64,000 bases of DNA from Nocardia salmonicida NBRC 13393 (lineage in GTDB: Bacteria; Actinomycetota; Actinomycetes; Mycobacteriales; Mycobacteriaceae): contig NZ_BDBR01000010.1 of assembly GCF_001613085.1 (NCBI RefSeq), positions 1 to 64,000 on the forward strand, given 5' to 3'. The stretch's first letter is position 1, and every line of letters begins with the position of its first letter. The position numbers were made by a program, and so were the translations under genes. Shown here piece by piece: positions 28,024 to 37,400 of the stretch. The notes beneath the pieces were generated by a model. It did no database searches and was not told the DNA's origin. It was given only the letters and a program-made list of their open reading frames with translations.

Positions 28024-29532
28024 GTGCCGGCACAGCTGACAACCAAAGCCCAGGTCAATGGTTATCGCTTTCTGCTACGCAGGCTCGACCATGCTCTGGT
28101 CCGTCGTGACGTGCGCATGTTGCACGATCCGATGAAGTCGCAGAGCCGGTCGCTGATGGTCGGCGCGGTCCTCGGACTGATCATCGTGGCAGGCGCGGCC
28201 ATCCTCGGCTTCCTCAAACCGCAGGGCGCGATCGGTGACGCGCTGATCGTCACCGGGAAGCAGAGCGGCGCCATGTATGTGGTCGTCGAGGCCAAGGAGG
28301 GCGAGAAGACCCTCCACCCGGTGCTCAACCTGGCCTCCGCCCGGCTCATCGCCGGCGACGCGCAGGCACCGAAATCGGTGAAGGACGACAAGCTCGGTTC
28401 GCTGCCGCGCGGTCCACTGCTCGGCATTCCCGGCGCCCCCGCGGCCATGCCGGGTTCCAAGCAGGGGTCGAGCTCGAATTGGACGCTGTGCGAGACCACG
28501 CAGCTCTCGGCCACGGGTAGCGCGTCCGGTGCGGGCGGCGGCCTCACCACGGCGATCGTGGGCAAGCCGGAGACCGGCGACCGGATCGGCGCTGTCGGCG
28601 CCGACGACGCCATGCTGATGCGCCACGACGGCAAGACCTTCCTCGTGTACCAGGGGGCACGGGCCGAGGTCGACCCGAACAACTCGGTGCTCGCCCGCAC
28701 CCTCGGGTTGACCGGTCAGCAGGTCCGCCCGATCGGCAGTGCGGTGCTCGGCGCGACCACCCAGGCCCCACCGCTGGCCGTGCCCGCTATCGACCGCGCG
28801 GGCGAACCAGGCCCCGGCAAACTGTCGAATGTGCCGATCGGCGGCATCATCGCGGTGGCAGGCGTCGAGGCCGCGGGGCAGGAGACGATGTACGTGGTGC
28901 TGGCCGACGGCGTGCAGCGCGTCTCGCAGTTCACCGCCGACCTGCTGCGCAACGCCGATTCGCGCGGCATGCGCGAGATCGCCGAGCTGGCACCGGATGT
29001 GCTCGACCGGATGCCGATACTGCACACCCTGCCGATCGACGCCTTTCCCGAACACAAGCCGCGCATCCTGTCCGCCGAGGATGCCCCCGTGGCCTGCGTG
29101 AACTGGGCGAAGGACCCCGGCGAGGCCACCGCGCAGGGCAAATCGGTGGACGGGCCGACCGAACGCGCCACGGTGACATTGCTCGCCGGAACGAAACTGC
29201 CGCTGGCCGCCGCGGCCAAGCCGGTGACGCTCGCGACCGCGGACGGCTCGGGCAACCGAATGGACGCGGTATACCTGGCGCCGAGCACCGGCGAATACGT
29301 ACAGGTCACCGGGGTCGAGCCGGGTAGCTTGCGGCGCGAATCGCTGTTCTATGTGGCCGACAACGGCATTCGCTACGGCATCCCGGATGCCGCGACCGCC
29401 GCGGTGCTCGGCCTCGGCGCCAAGCCGAAGCTCGCGCCATGGTCGATCATCGGACAGCTCGTCCCCGGCCCGACCCTGTCCGCGAAAGATGCACTGACCA
29501 GCTACGATTCGCTGCCCTCGGCCAGCAAATAG
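28024..29532 (+). CDS. eccB: EccB, ESX membrane complex component
   Basis: The 502-residue protein shows the EccB pattern: a cytosolic start with the highly conserved QVNGYRFLLRRLDHALVRRD and RMLHDP, one membrane helix at residues 44-64, and a large extracytoplasmic domain with conserved cysteines (WTLCETT and APVACVNWAK). EccB anchors the ESX pore and assembles around its outer face. The GTG start at 28024 follows GGAG by five bases; the frame is open further upstream but without conserved sequence. It shares the 27918-28023 region with eccE as a divergent promoter region and ends 16 bases from the converging eccA. Confidence 0.9.
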   Translation: MPAQLTTKAQVNGYRFLLRRLDHALVRRDVRMLHDPMKSQSRSLMVGAVLGLIIVAGAAILGFLKPQGAIGDALIVTGKQSGAMYVVVEAKEGEKTLHPVLNLASARLIAGDAQAPKSVKDDKLGSLPRGPLLGIPGAPAAMPGSKQGSSSNWTLCETTQLSATGSASGAGGGLTTAIVGKPETGDRIGAVGADDAMLMRHDGKTFLVYQGARAEVDPNNSVLARTLGLTGQQVRPIGSAVLGATTQAPPLAVPAIDRAGEPGPGKLSNVPIGGIIAVAGVEAAGQETMYVVLADGVQRVSQFTADLLRNADSRGMREIAELAPDVLDRMPILHTLPIDAFPEHKPRILSAEDAPVACVNWAKDPGEATAQGKSVDGPTERATVTLLAGTKLPLAAAAKPVTLATADGSGNRMDAVYLAPSTGEYVQVTGVEPGSLRRESLFYVADNGIRYGIPDAATAAVLGLGAKPKLAPWSIIGQLVPGPTLSAKDALTSYDSLPSASK

Positions 29533-29548
29533 CCGATATTCTCGGTGT

Positions 29549-31390
29549 TCAGCTCAGCGTCGGGATCTGCCCGATGTTGAGAGTGGCGACGATCCCGGCG
29601 AGCGCGGTACGCATGTCCGGCTCCTCGATGCGCATCAGCACATCGTCGTCGACCTCGGCCAGGTCCAGCCCATCGGTATTGGCCAACCGGAACTCGCGTT
29701 CCTCCTCCGCCGACTCGATCACATTGCGGATGAAGCGGCCGTTACCGGCGAGGTCGACACCGCGACGCGGTTGCCCGCTCTGATCGGTGCTCTCCAGGTT
29801 GTAGAGGTAGTCGCAGGTCTCGATCAGGGTGGCCAGCGACTCCGGGGACAGTTGCGAATCCCGGCTGTTCGCCACGATTTCGCCGATCTGTCCGAGCTCG
29901 GAGGCGGTATAGGACGGGAACTGCAGGCGCTTGGCGAAGCGGGAGGCCAAGCCGTCGTTGGCGGCGAGCAGCCGGTCGATCTCGCCGTCGTACCCGGCGA
30001 TGATCACCACGAGCCGATCGCGATCGTTCTCCATTCGCGCCAGCAAGGTGTCCACCGCTTCGCGACCGAACGCGTCACCGCCGGAAAGACCGGTCTGGAT
30101 CAGGGTGTAGGCCTCATCGATGAACAGCACGCCGTCCATCGCGCTGTCGATCAGCTTCTCGGACTTGATCGCCGTGCCGCCGAGGTTCTGGCTCACGAAG
30201 TCGACACGTTTGGCTTCGACCACCTTGTCGGTCTTCAGCAATCCGACACCGCAATAGATCTTGGCGACCACCCGCGCGATGGTGGTCTTACCGGTACCGG
30301 GCGGACCCGTGAAAGCTAGGTGCTGGCCCCTGGATTGACTCGACAGGCCCTTGCCCGCGCGGATCTTGGCCAGCTGTGCCGAGGACTGCAGCTTGGCCAC
30401 CTGGTTCTTCACCGAGGCGAGTCCGACCTGCTTGTCGAGCTGTGCGCGTGCTTCGGCGAGCACGGTCTTCGCGCGGTCCTCGGCGGCGGCCTCGTTCATC
30501 GAGGCCAGCGTCGGCGCCGAGTCGGCATCCCACTTGTCGGTGCGCGCGTCGATCACCTCGCGGCTGGTGACCACGATCCGGAAGGTGCGGTCGCGCATCG
30601 CCGTCGTATTGGCGGCGAAATCGGGCAGCTGCGAATAGACCTGCTCGAACAGCTTCTGGGCCTCGGCCTCGTTGCCGGATTCCCGCAGGCACAGGCCGCG
30701 GTTGTACATGGCGGTGAACTTGGCCGACGGAATCGGGCCCGCCTCAGCCTGTTCCATCCGCCGGATCGCCTCACCGAACAATCCCAGCTGCGCGCAGGCG
30801 GTGCCGACCATGACGTTCGCGCCGGTGGCGAGATAGGGGTCTTTCCAGCTTTCCGAGCCTGCCAGCACAGTCATCACATCCGACCAGCGCTGCGTGTTGT
30901 AGTGCAGGATGCCGCGGATGTAGGCGCTGATCCGATCATCGATCTGCTTGTCGGGGTCGTCGGCGCGGCCCGCGCGCAGCTTCGCCAGCTCGTCGAGCAC
31001 CTGCTCGGCCTGGTCGTAGTCGGTACCGGCGATCAGCTGCGATGCCCAAGCCAGCCAGATCTCGGTGAGCCCGGCCAGCGGGTAGTCGATGTAGAGGCCG
31101 GGCAGGAAGCGGCCCGCCATGGCGCGCGGTGCGAGGCCGATCCTGCGCTGCTCGCGGCCGAGCGAATCAAGGCTGGTGCGATGCAGATTGAACAGCACCT
31201 CCTTGGTCACCTCGCCGGCCGCCGCGCGGCCGAGCCACGCGTCACACATCGACGAATCCCATTCCGTCGCGCGCTGGAAAGCCAGCTTCGCGTACTCCTC
31301 GTCACGCGCGGACTCCTGGCCGTCGATGGACAGACCGAGCGAGAGGACGCCCGCGTCGAAGGCGCGCTGAGCCTGGCGAATGTCTGGCAT
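29549..31390 (-). CDS. eccA: EccA, ESX AAA+ ATPase
   Basis: The 613-residue protein has an N-terminal TPR-like helical domain (residues 1-280) and a CbbX-type AAA+ domain with Walker A GPPGTGKT (362-369) and Walker B VLFIDEAY (421-428), then IIAGYDGEIDRLL and a sensor region with LASRFAKRLQFP. EccA is a cytosolic ATPase thought to act on EspG-bound PE-PPE substrates. I chose the ATG at 31390 (MPDIRQAQRAFD), where family similarity starts; the frame extends upstream without it. The gene lies alone on the minus strand between eccB and eccD, with a 157-bp divergent promoter region toward eccD. Confidence 0.9.
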   Translation of the reverse strand: MPDIRQAQRAFDAGVLSLGLSIDGQESARDEEYAKLAFQRATEWDSSMCDAWLGRAAAGEVTKEVLFNLHRTSLDSLGREQRRIGLAPRAMAGRFLPGLYIDYPLAGLTEIWLAWASQLIAGTDYDQAEQVLDELAKLRAGRADDPDKQIDDRISAYIRGILHYNTQRWSDVMTVLAGSESWKDPYLATGANVMVGTACAQLGLFGEAIRRMEQAEAGPIPSAKFTAMYNRGLCLRESGNEAEAQKLFEQVYSQLPDFAANTTAMRDRTFRIVVTSREVIDARTDKWDADSAPTLASMNEAAAEDRAKTVLAEARAQLDKQVGLASVKNQVAKLQSSAQLAKIRAGKGLSSQSRGQHLAFTGPPGTGKTTIARVVAKIYCGVGLLKTDKVVEAKRVDFVSQNLGGTAIKSEKLIDSAMDGVLFIDEAYTLIQTGLSGGDAFGREAVDTLLARMENDRDRLVVIIAGYDGEIDRLLAANDGLASRFAKRLQFPSYTASELGQIGEIVANSRDSQLSPESLATLIETCDYLYNLESTDQSGQPRRGVDLAGNGRFIRNVIESAEEEREFRLANTDGLDLAEVDDDVLMRIEEPDMRTALAGIVATLNIGQIPTLS

Positions 31391-31547
31391 GTGTTGTCGG
31401 ACCCCGAAATCTTCCTTTGATGGACAGCTGGTGTTCAATCCGGCGGCAGGACTTCGATCGCGCCGGTTTGCCCTGTCCGTTAGATTAGGTAACGCTGCCG
31501 TGTGGTCGCAACGGAAGTAGTCAGCTACGACTGAGAGTTCATCACTG

Positions 31548-33008
31548 GTGTCGACGTTGTTAGGCAATGAGCCCGAACTATGCCGAGTTTCAGTGATCGG
31601 GGGTGATACGCAGCTCGACATAGGTCTACCCGCCACGGTACCGATCGCCGGATTCATCGGTGATCTGGTGGCGCTGATCCGTTCGCGGGATCCACGCCTG
31701 CCGGATGGCGACGAGGACTCCGCCCCGGTCCGTGCCCAGCACTGGACGCTGGCGCGACTCGGTCAGGACCCTCTCGCGCCCAGTCGTACGCTCACCGAGG
31801 CCGAGGTATACGACGGTGAGCTGCTGGTACTGAGCCCGGTGACCCGCAAGGAGTCGCCCGCGCTGTTCGACGACGTCATCGACGCCGTATCCCGGCTCAC
31901 CGCAGGCGAATTCCGCGGTTGGTCCGGATCCGCGGCCCGCTGGACCGGGCTCGTGCTGGCGACCGTCTCGATCATCGCCGCGCTCGCGCTGCTGGTCGTC
32001 TCGCGCGCCGACTCCGATCCGCTCGCCCCCGCGTTGGCGCTGCTGGGCACCGGGATCGCCGCGTCCGCCGCGGCCGGGATCGCCGCGCGAAAATTCACGG
32101 ATTCGATTACCGCGAACTGGCTTTCGCTGGACGCGCTGCTGCTGTTGCTCGGCGGTGGTGCGCTGGTGGTGCCGGGGCCACTCGGTGCGGGCAGCCTGTT
32201 GCTCGGTAGCGTGGTGCTCTTGGTCGCCGCGGTGATCGGGTATCGGGTGACCGGAATCGGAGCCGGATTGTTCGCCACCGCGATCACCCTCAGCGTGTTC
32301 GGCGCGGTGGTCGGTGTGATCTACCTGATCTGGCATCCGGGGCTGGCCAAGCTGTTCGCCGGGGTACTCGTGGCGGCGGTGATGCTGCTGTCGTCGGTGC
32401 CACGCCTGGCCGCGGTGGCGGCCAGGCTGCCGATTCCGCCGGTGCCTACCGCGGGTGGGGCGATCGACCCCGCCGATCACGAACAGCGTCCGACCATCGA
32501 GGGCGTCGGTGCGGTCGGTGCGATCGCGCTGCCCTCGGCGGCCGGGCTCGGTGAACGCGCGAGGGTCGCGAATCAGATCCAGACCGGTCTCGTCGTGGCG
32601 TGCGCGCTCGGCGCGCTGATCGGCGCCGTCGGCGCGGCCGATCCGTTCGGTTCGTTCCATTCCGGCGGTGTCGCCCTCGCGGCGGTCGCGGCGATCGTGC
32701 TGTGTCTGCGGGGGCGCTCCTACGCCGATCTGGTGCAGGCCGCCACGTTGATCACCGCGGGCGCGCTCACCCTGCTCGCGTTGCTGACCGGGCTCGGCCT
32801 CGGTCATGATTCGCTCGAATTCGTCGCGGTGGCACTGTTGTTGGTGACCGCGGGTGGTGTCGTGGGGTTCGGCGTCATCGGACCACATGTCGAAGTGACG
32901 CCGGTGACGAGGCGGATGATCGAGATCTTCGAGTACCTGTTGATCATCACGATGATCCCGCTCGCGCTGTGGGTCATGGATGTGTACTCGACCGCTCGCA
33001 ACATATGA
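31548..33008 (+). CDS. eccD: EccD, ESX transmembrane channel component
   Basis: The 486-residue protein has a ubiquitin-like N-terminal domain (residues 10-95, beginning CRVSVIGGDTQLDIGLPA) followed by about eleven hydrophobic membrane segments from residue 130 to the end. This is the standard EccD architecture; EccD dimers form the membrane vestibule of the ESX complex. The loop PRLAAVAARLPIPPVPTAGG is also seen in the second EccD of the window. GTG start at 31548. The stop overlaps the mycP start (ATGA), so eccD, mycP and eccC read as one operon. Confidence 0.9.
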   Translation: MSTLLGNEPELCRVSVIGGDTQLDIGLPATVPIAGFIGDLVALIRSRDPRLPDGDEDSAPVRAQHWTLARLGQDPLAPSRTLTEAEVYDGELLVLSPVTRKESPALFDDVIDAVSRLTAGEFRGWSGSAARWTGLVLATVSIIAALALLVVSRADSDPLAPALALLGTGIAASAAAGIAARKFTDSITANWLSLDALLLLLGGGALVVPGPLGAGSLLLGSVVLLVAAVIGYRVTGIGAGLFATAITLSVFGAVVGVIYLIWHPGLAKLFAGVLVAAVMLLSSVPRLAAVAARLPIPPVPTAGGAIDPADHEQRPTIEGVGAVGAIALPSAAGLGERARVANQIQTGLVVACALGALIGAVGAADPFGSFHSGGVALAAVAAIVLCLRGRSYADLVQAATLITAGALTLLALLTGLGLGHDSLEFVAVALLLVTAGGVVGFGVIGPHVEVTPVTRRMIEIFEYLLIITMIPLALWVMDVYSTARNI

Positions 33009-34414
33009 CCGCCGCAGCCATGCGTCGTTCGGTGCTGCGGCTCGCCTGTGTGGCGACCGTGCTCGGCACGGTCGCCGGGTTCCCGATGCCCGCGGGCGCC
33101 ATCGCCCCGCCGCGGATCGATCCGGGCGCGCTCGACGCCGCGCTGGCGTTGAGCGGTAGACCGGCTCCACTCGAGGCGACCGAACAGCGCGAACTGTGTG
33201 CCGAACCGGTGTTGCGTGGCAGCGCGCCGCTCGAACCGCCGATGTCGCAGCAAGTTCTCGATCTGCCCTCGGCCTGGCAGTTCAGCCGTGGGGCCGGGCA
33301 GAAGGTGGCCGTGATCGACACCGGCGTCAACCGGCATCCGCGCCTGCCCGCGCTGCAGGCGGGCGGTGACTACGTGAGCGATTCCGACGGCACCGTCGAC
33401 TGCGACGGCCACGGCACATTGGTGGCGGGCATCATCGCCGCCCGGCCCGCACCCGACGACGCGTTCGTCGGTGTCGCCCCGGATGCGGAGATCCTGGCCA
33501 TCCGCCAGCTCAGCCTCGCCTACGACCGCAAGGACCGCGCCGGTTCGGTCAAGGAGGACGGTGCGCTGCGCAGCGACGGCTACGGCAGTGTGCTCACCCT
33601 CGCCGGCGCGGTCGTGCGCGCGGTGGACATGGGCGCCACCGTGATCAACATCTCCGAAGTGGCGTGCACCGCAGCCGGTTCCAATACCGCCGACGGCGCG
33701 CTCGGCGCCGCCGTGAAGTACGCCTACGAGCGCAATGTGGTGGTCGTCGCGGCAGCGGGCAATGTGGAGCAGGGCGGCCCGTGCCAGAACCAGAACGAGG
33801 GGTCCGGCTGGAGTTCGGTGACCACGGTCCCGTCCCCGGCCTGGTTCGCCCCCTACGTGCTGTCGGTCGGTTCGGTCGACGCCGACGGCCAGCCTTCGAC
33901 GCTGTCGCTGCGCGGACCGTGGGTCGGGGCCGCCGCGATCGGCCGCAATATCGTGTCGCTGGACAGCAGGCCCGGCGGTACCGGGCTGGTCGACGGCGTG
34001 CAGACGATGGAGGGCGTGCAGCCGATCGACGGAACCAGTTTCGCCGCACCGTATGTCGCCGGGTTGGCCGCGCTGATCAGGTCACGCTATCCGGAACTGT
34101 CCGCGCAGCAGGTGATCGATCGGATCACCCGCACCGCGCACGCGCCGGGGCGCGGACGTGACGACGCCATCGGCGCCGGTCTGATCGACCCGACCGCGGC
34201 GCTCACCGCGCCGCTGTCCGCCGAACCGCCGAGCAAGGGCGCCGATGTCGGCCATCCGATCGCCGAACCGTACGCGGCGCCGGAACCGGATTCGCGACCA
34301 CGACAGGTCGCGATCGCCGGATCGCTGATCCTGTTGGCCGCCTTGGGAATCGGTGCCGCGTTCGGGTTCCCGTTCCGTCGGCGCGGCGTAGATCTCAATC
34401 AGGAATTCGAGTAG
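33005..34414 (+). CDS. mycP: MycP mycosin, ESX subtilisin-like protease
   Basis: The 469-residue protein has a signal peptide (residues 1-32, cleavage likely near AGA-IAPP), a subtilisin domain with catalytic D105 (VAVIDTGVN), H136 (CDGHGTLVAG) and S345 (DGTSFAAPYVAG), oxyanion N253, and a C-terminal membrane anchor (about residues 435-455) with a short cytosolic tail. All catalytic residues are present. Mycosins cap the ESX complex in the periplasm and are needed for secretion. ATG start at 33005 overlapping the eccD stop; eccC follows after 11 bases. Confidence 0.92.
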   Translation: MTAAAMRRSVLRLACVATVLGTVAGFPMPAGAIAPPRIDPGALDAALALSGRPAPLEATEQRELCAEPVLRGSAPLEPPMSQQVLDLPSAWQFSRGAGQKVAVIDTGVNRHPRLPALQAGGDYVSDSDGTVDCDGHGTLVAGIIAARPAPDDAFVGVAPDAEILAIRQLSLAYDRKDRAGSVKEDGALRSDGYGSVLTLAGAVVRAVDMGATVINISEVACTAAGSNTADGALGAAVKYAYERNVVVVAAAGNVEQGGPCQNQNEGSGWSSVTTVPSPAWFAPYVLSVGSVDADGQPSTLSLRGPWVGAAAIGRNIVSLDSRPGGTGLVDGVQTMEGVQPIDGTSFAAPYVAGLAALIRSRYPELSAQQVIDRITRTAHAPGRGRDDAIGAGLIDPTAALTAPLSAEPPSKGADVGHPIAEPYAAPEPDSRPRQVAIAGSLILLAALGIGAAFGFPFRRRGVDLNQEFE

Positions 34415-34425
34415 TAGAGGGATCG

Positions 34426-37400
34426 ATGGCAACCGAAGGTTTCGTCCGTCGCCCCCGGATCGCGCCGCCGCGCGCACCGGGTGGTGAAGTCTCGCTCACC
34501 CCGCCGCCGGAGATCCAGCGCGCCATTCCGTCGCCGCTGATGATGAAGCTGATGCCCGTCATCATGGTGATCGCGGTGGTCGGCATGATCGCGATGATGG
34601 CCACCATGGGCCGCAATCTGCTGGCCAATCCGATGATGATGATGTTTCCGATGATGATGCTCATGTCGATGGTCGGCATGATGGCGGGCATGCGCGGCGG
34701 CGGCCCCAAGCGCGCCGTCGAGCTCAACGAGGAACGCAAGGACTACTTCCGGTATCTGGACCAGGTGCGCAAGGATGTGCGCACCACCGGCACCAAACAG
34801 CTCGAGACCCTGGGCTGGAGTCATCCCGAACCCGCCGATCTGCCCTCACTGATCGGCAGCAGGCGGATGTGGGAGCGCCGCCCCAACGACCCCGACTTCG
34901 GACATGTCCGAGTCGGCGTCGGCAGCCACCGCCTTGCCACCAAGCTGGCCAGGCCCGAAACCGGTCCGCTCGAAGACCTGGAGCCGGTCTCGACGGTGGC
35001 GCTGCGCCGTTTCGTTCGCACGCATTCGGTGGTGCACGAGCTACCGACCGCGGTCTCGCTGCGGGCCTTTCCCGCCATCAATATCGGCGGTGACCTCGAC
35101 GAGGGCCGCGAGCTGGTGCGGGCCATGCTGATGGAACTGACCACCTTCCACGGGCCGGACAATCTCGTGGTCGCCGTTGTCTGCGCCGATCCGGACGCGC
35201 AGTGGGCCTGGGCGAAATGGCTTCCGCACGTGCAGCATCCGTCGGTGCGGGACGGGCTCGGCTCGGCGCGGATGATGTACACCTCGCTCGGTGAGCTCGA
35301 GTCGGCCTTGCAGACCGAGCTGATGGAACGCGGCCGGTTCATGCGCAATCCGCAGCCCACCCAGGGCAGGCTGCACCTGGTGGTGGTGATCGATGACGGC
35401 TACATCAGCGGCAACGAGCGCACCATCAGCGAATCCGGCCTCGACTCGGTGACCGTGCTGGATCTGACCGCACCCGAGAACGGACTCGCGGCACGTCGCG
35501 GCCTGCAACTGGTCGTCGCCGACGGTGTGGTGTCGGCGCGCAGTGCCGCCGGGGTGGAGCGGTTCGCCACGGCCGACGAGGTCAGTCATGCCGAGGCAGC
35601 GGCTTTCGCCCGCTCGCTGGCCCGCTACCGGCTCGCGACGGCCGCGCAGATCGTCAGCCTGGGGGAGGGTACGACCAGTGACCCCGGCCTGATGGCCCTG
35701 TTGCGTATTCCCGATGCCGCCCAGATCGACCCTGCTCGGGTGTGGCGCCCGCGAACCGCGCGGGAGCGACTGCGCGTGCCGATCGGCATCACCCCGGACG
35801 GCACGCCCGTCGAGATCGACATCAAGGAGTCAGCCGAGAACGGCATGGGTCCGCACGGCCTCTGCATCGGCGCCACCGGCTCCGGCAAGTCGGAATTCCT
35901 TCGTACGCTGGTACTTTCGCTGGTCACCACCCACTCTCCGGACGCGCTCAACCTGGTGCTCGTCGACTTCAAGGGTGGTGCGACCTTCCTCGGTCTCGAC
36001 TCGCTGCCGCACGTCGCGGCCGTGATCACCAACCTCGAGGACGAGCTCTCGCTGGTCGACCGCATGAAGGACGCGCTCGCCGGTGAGATGAACCGCCGCC
36101 AGGAGTTGCTGCGCTCGTCGGGCAACTACGCCAATGTCACCGACTACGAGAAGGCCAGGGCGGCAGGCGTTCCGCTCGATCCACTGCCCGCGCTGTTCGT
36201 CGTGGTCGACGAGTTCTCCGAATTGCTTTCGCAGAAGCCGGATTTCGCGGAGCTGTTCGTGATGATCGGCCGCCTCGGTCGCTCGCTGCACGTCCATCTG
36301 CTGCTGGCCTCGCAGCGCCTGGAGGAGAACAAGCTGCGCGGCCTGGAATCGCATCTGTCCTACCGGATCGGTCTACGCACCTTCTCGGCCAACGAATCAC
36401 GCGCCGTACTCGGCATCACCGATGCCTACCACCTGCCGAGCGTGCCCGGCGCGGGCTACCTGAAGAGCGATGCGTCCGAACCACTTCGGTTCAATGCCAG
36501 CTACGTCTCGGGTTCCTATGTGGCCCCGGTCGGCACGGTCATCGACGACGACGGCGCGCCGGTCGGCGGACAACGACCCGTGGTGTTCACCGCGGCCCCC
36601 GTCGAGGCCGTCGAGATCGAGCCGGAACACGAGGAAACCGACCCGATCCTGCGTGGTCGGCCGGAACTGCCGCCACCGCCCCCACCCGCCGGACAGAGCG
36701 CCGAGGAGGGCATCCCGGATTCGCTGCTCGACGTGGTGGTCAAGCGGCTCACCGGGCACGGCAGGCCCGCGCACGAGGTGTGGCTGCCGCCGCTGGAGGA
36801 ATCGCCGACCACCGACATGCTGCTGCCCGACCCGGACTGGCGTTCGCCGGTGAACCGGCACGGTCAGCTGTGGATGCCGATCGGTGTCATCGACAAGCCC
36901 TACGAGCAGCGCCGTGATGTGCTCACCATCAATCTCGCGGGCTCGCAGGGCAATGTCGCGGTGGTCGGCGGCCCGCAGTCGGGCAAGTCGACCACGCTGC
37001 GCACGATCATCCTGGCCGCCGCCGCCACGCATACTCCCGAGCAGGTGCAGTTCTACTGCCTCGACTTCGGTGGTGGCAGCATGGCCGGTCTGGTCGGCAT
37101 ACCCCACGTCGGTTCGGTCGCCGGTCGTCTCGACGGCGACCGGGTGCGGCGCACCATCGCCGAGCTCACCACCCTGATGCGCCAGCGCGAGGAGCGGTTC
37201 GCCGAGCTCGGCATCGAATCGATGGCCGAGTTCCGCCGCCGCAAGTTCTCCGCGCTCGAGGCGCGGCAGATCAACGGGACCACCGCGGCGCCGGGCGATC
37301 TGCTCGCCGCCGACCAGTTCGGTGACGTGTTCCTGGTGATCGATGGCTGGGGCGCCATCCGCGAGGAATTCGACATCCTCGAACCGCTGATCAATGCCAT

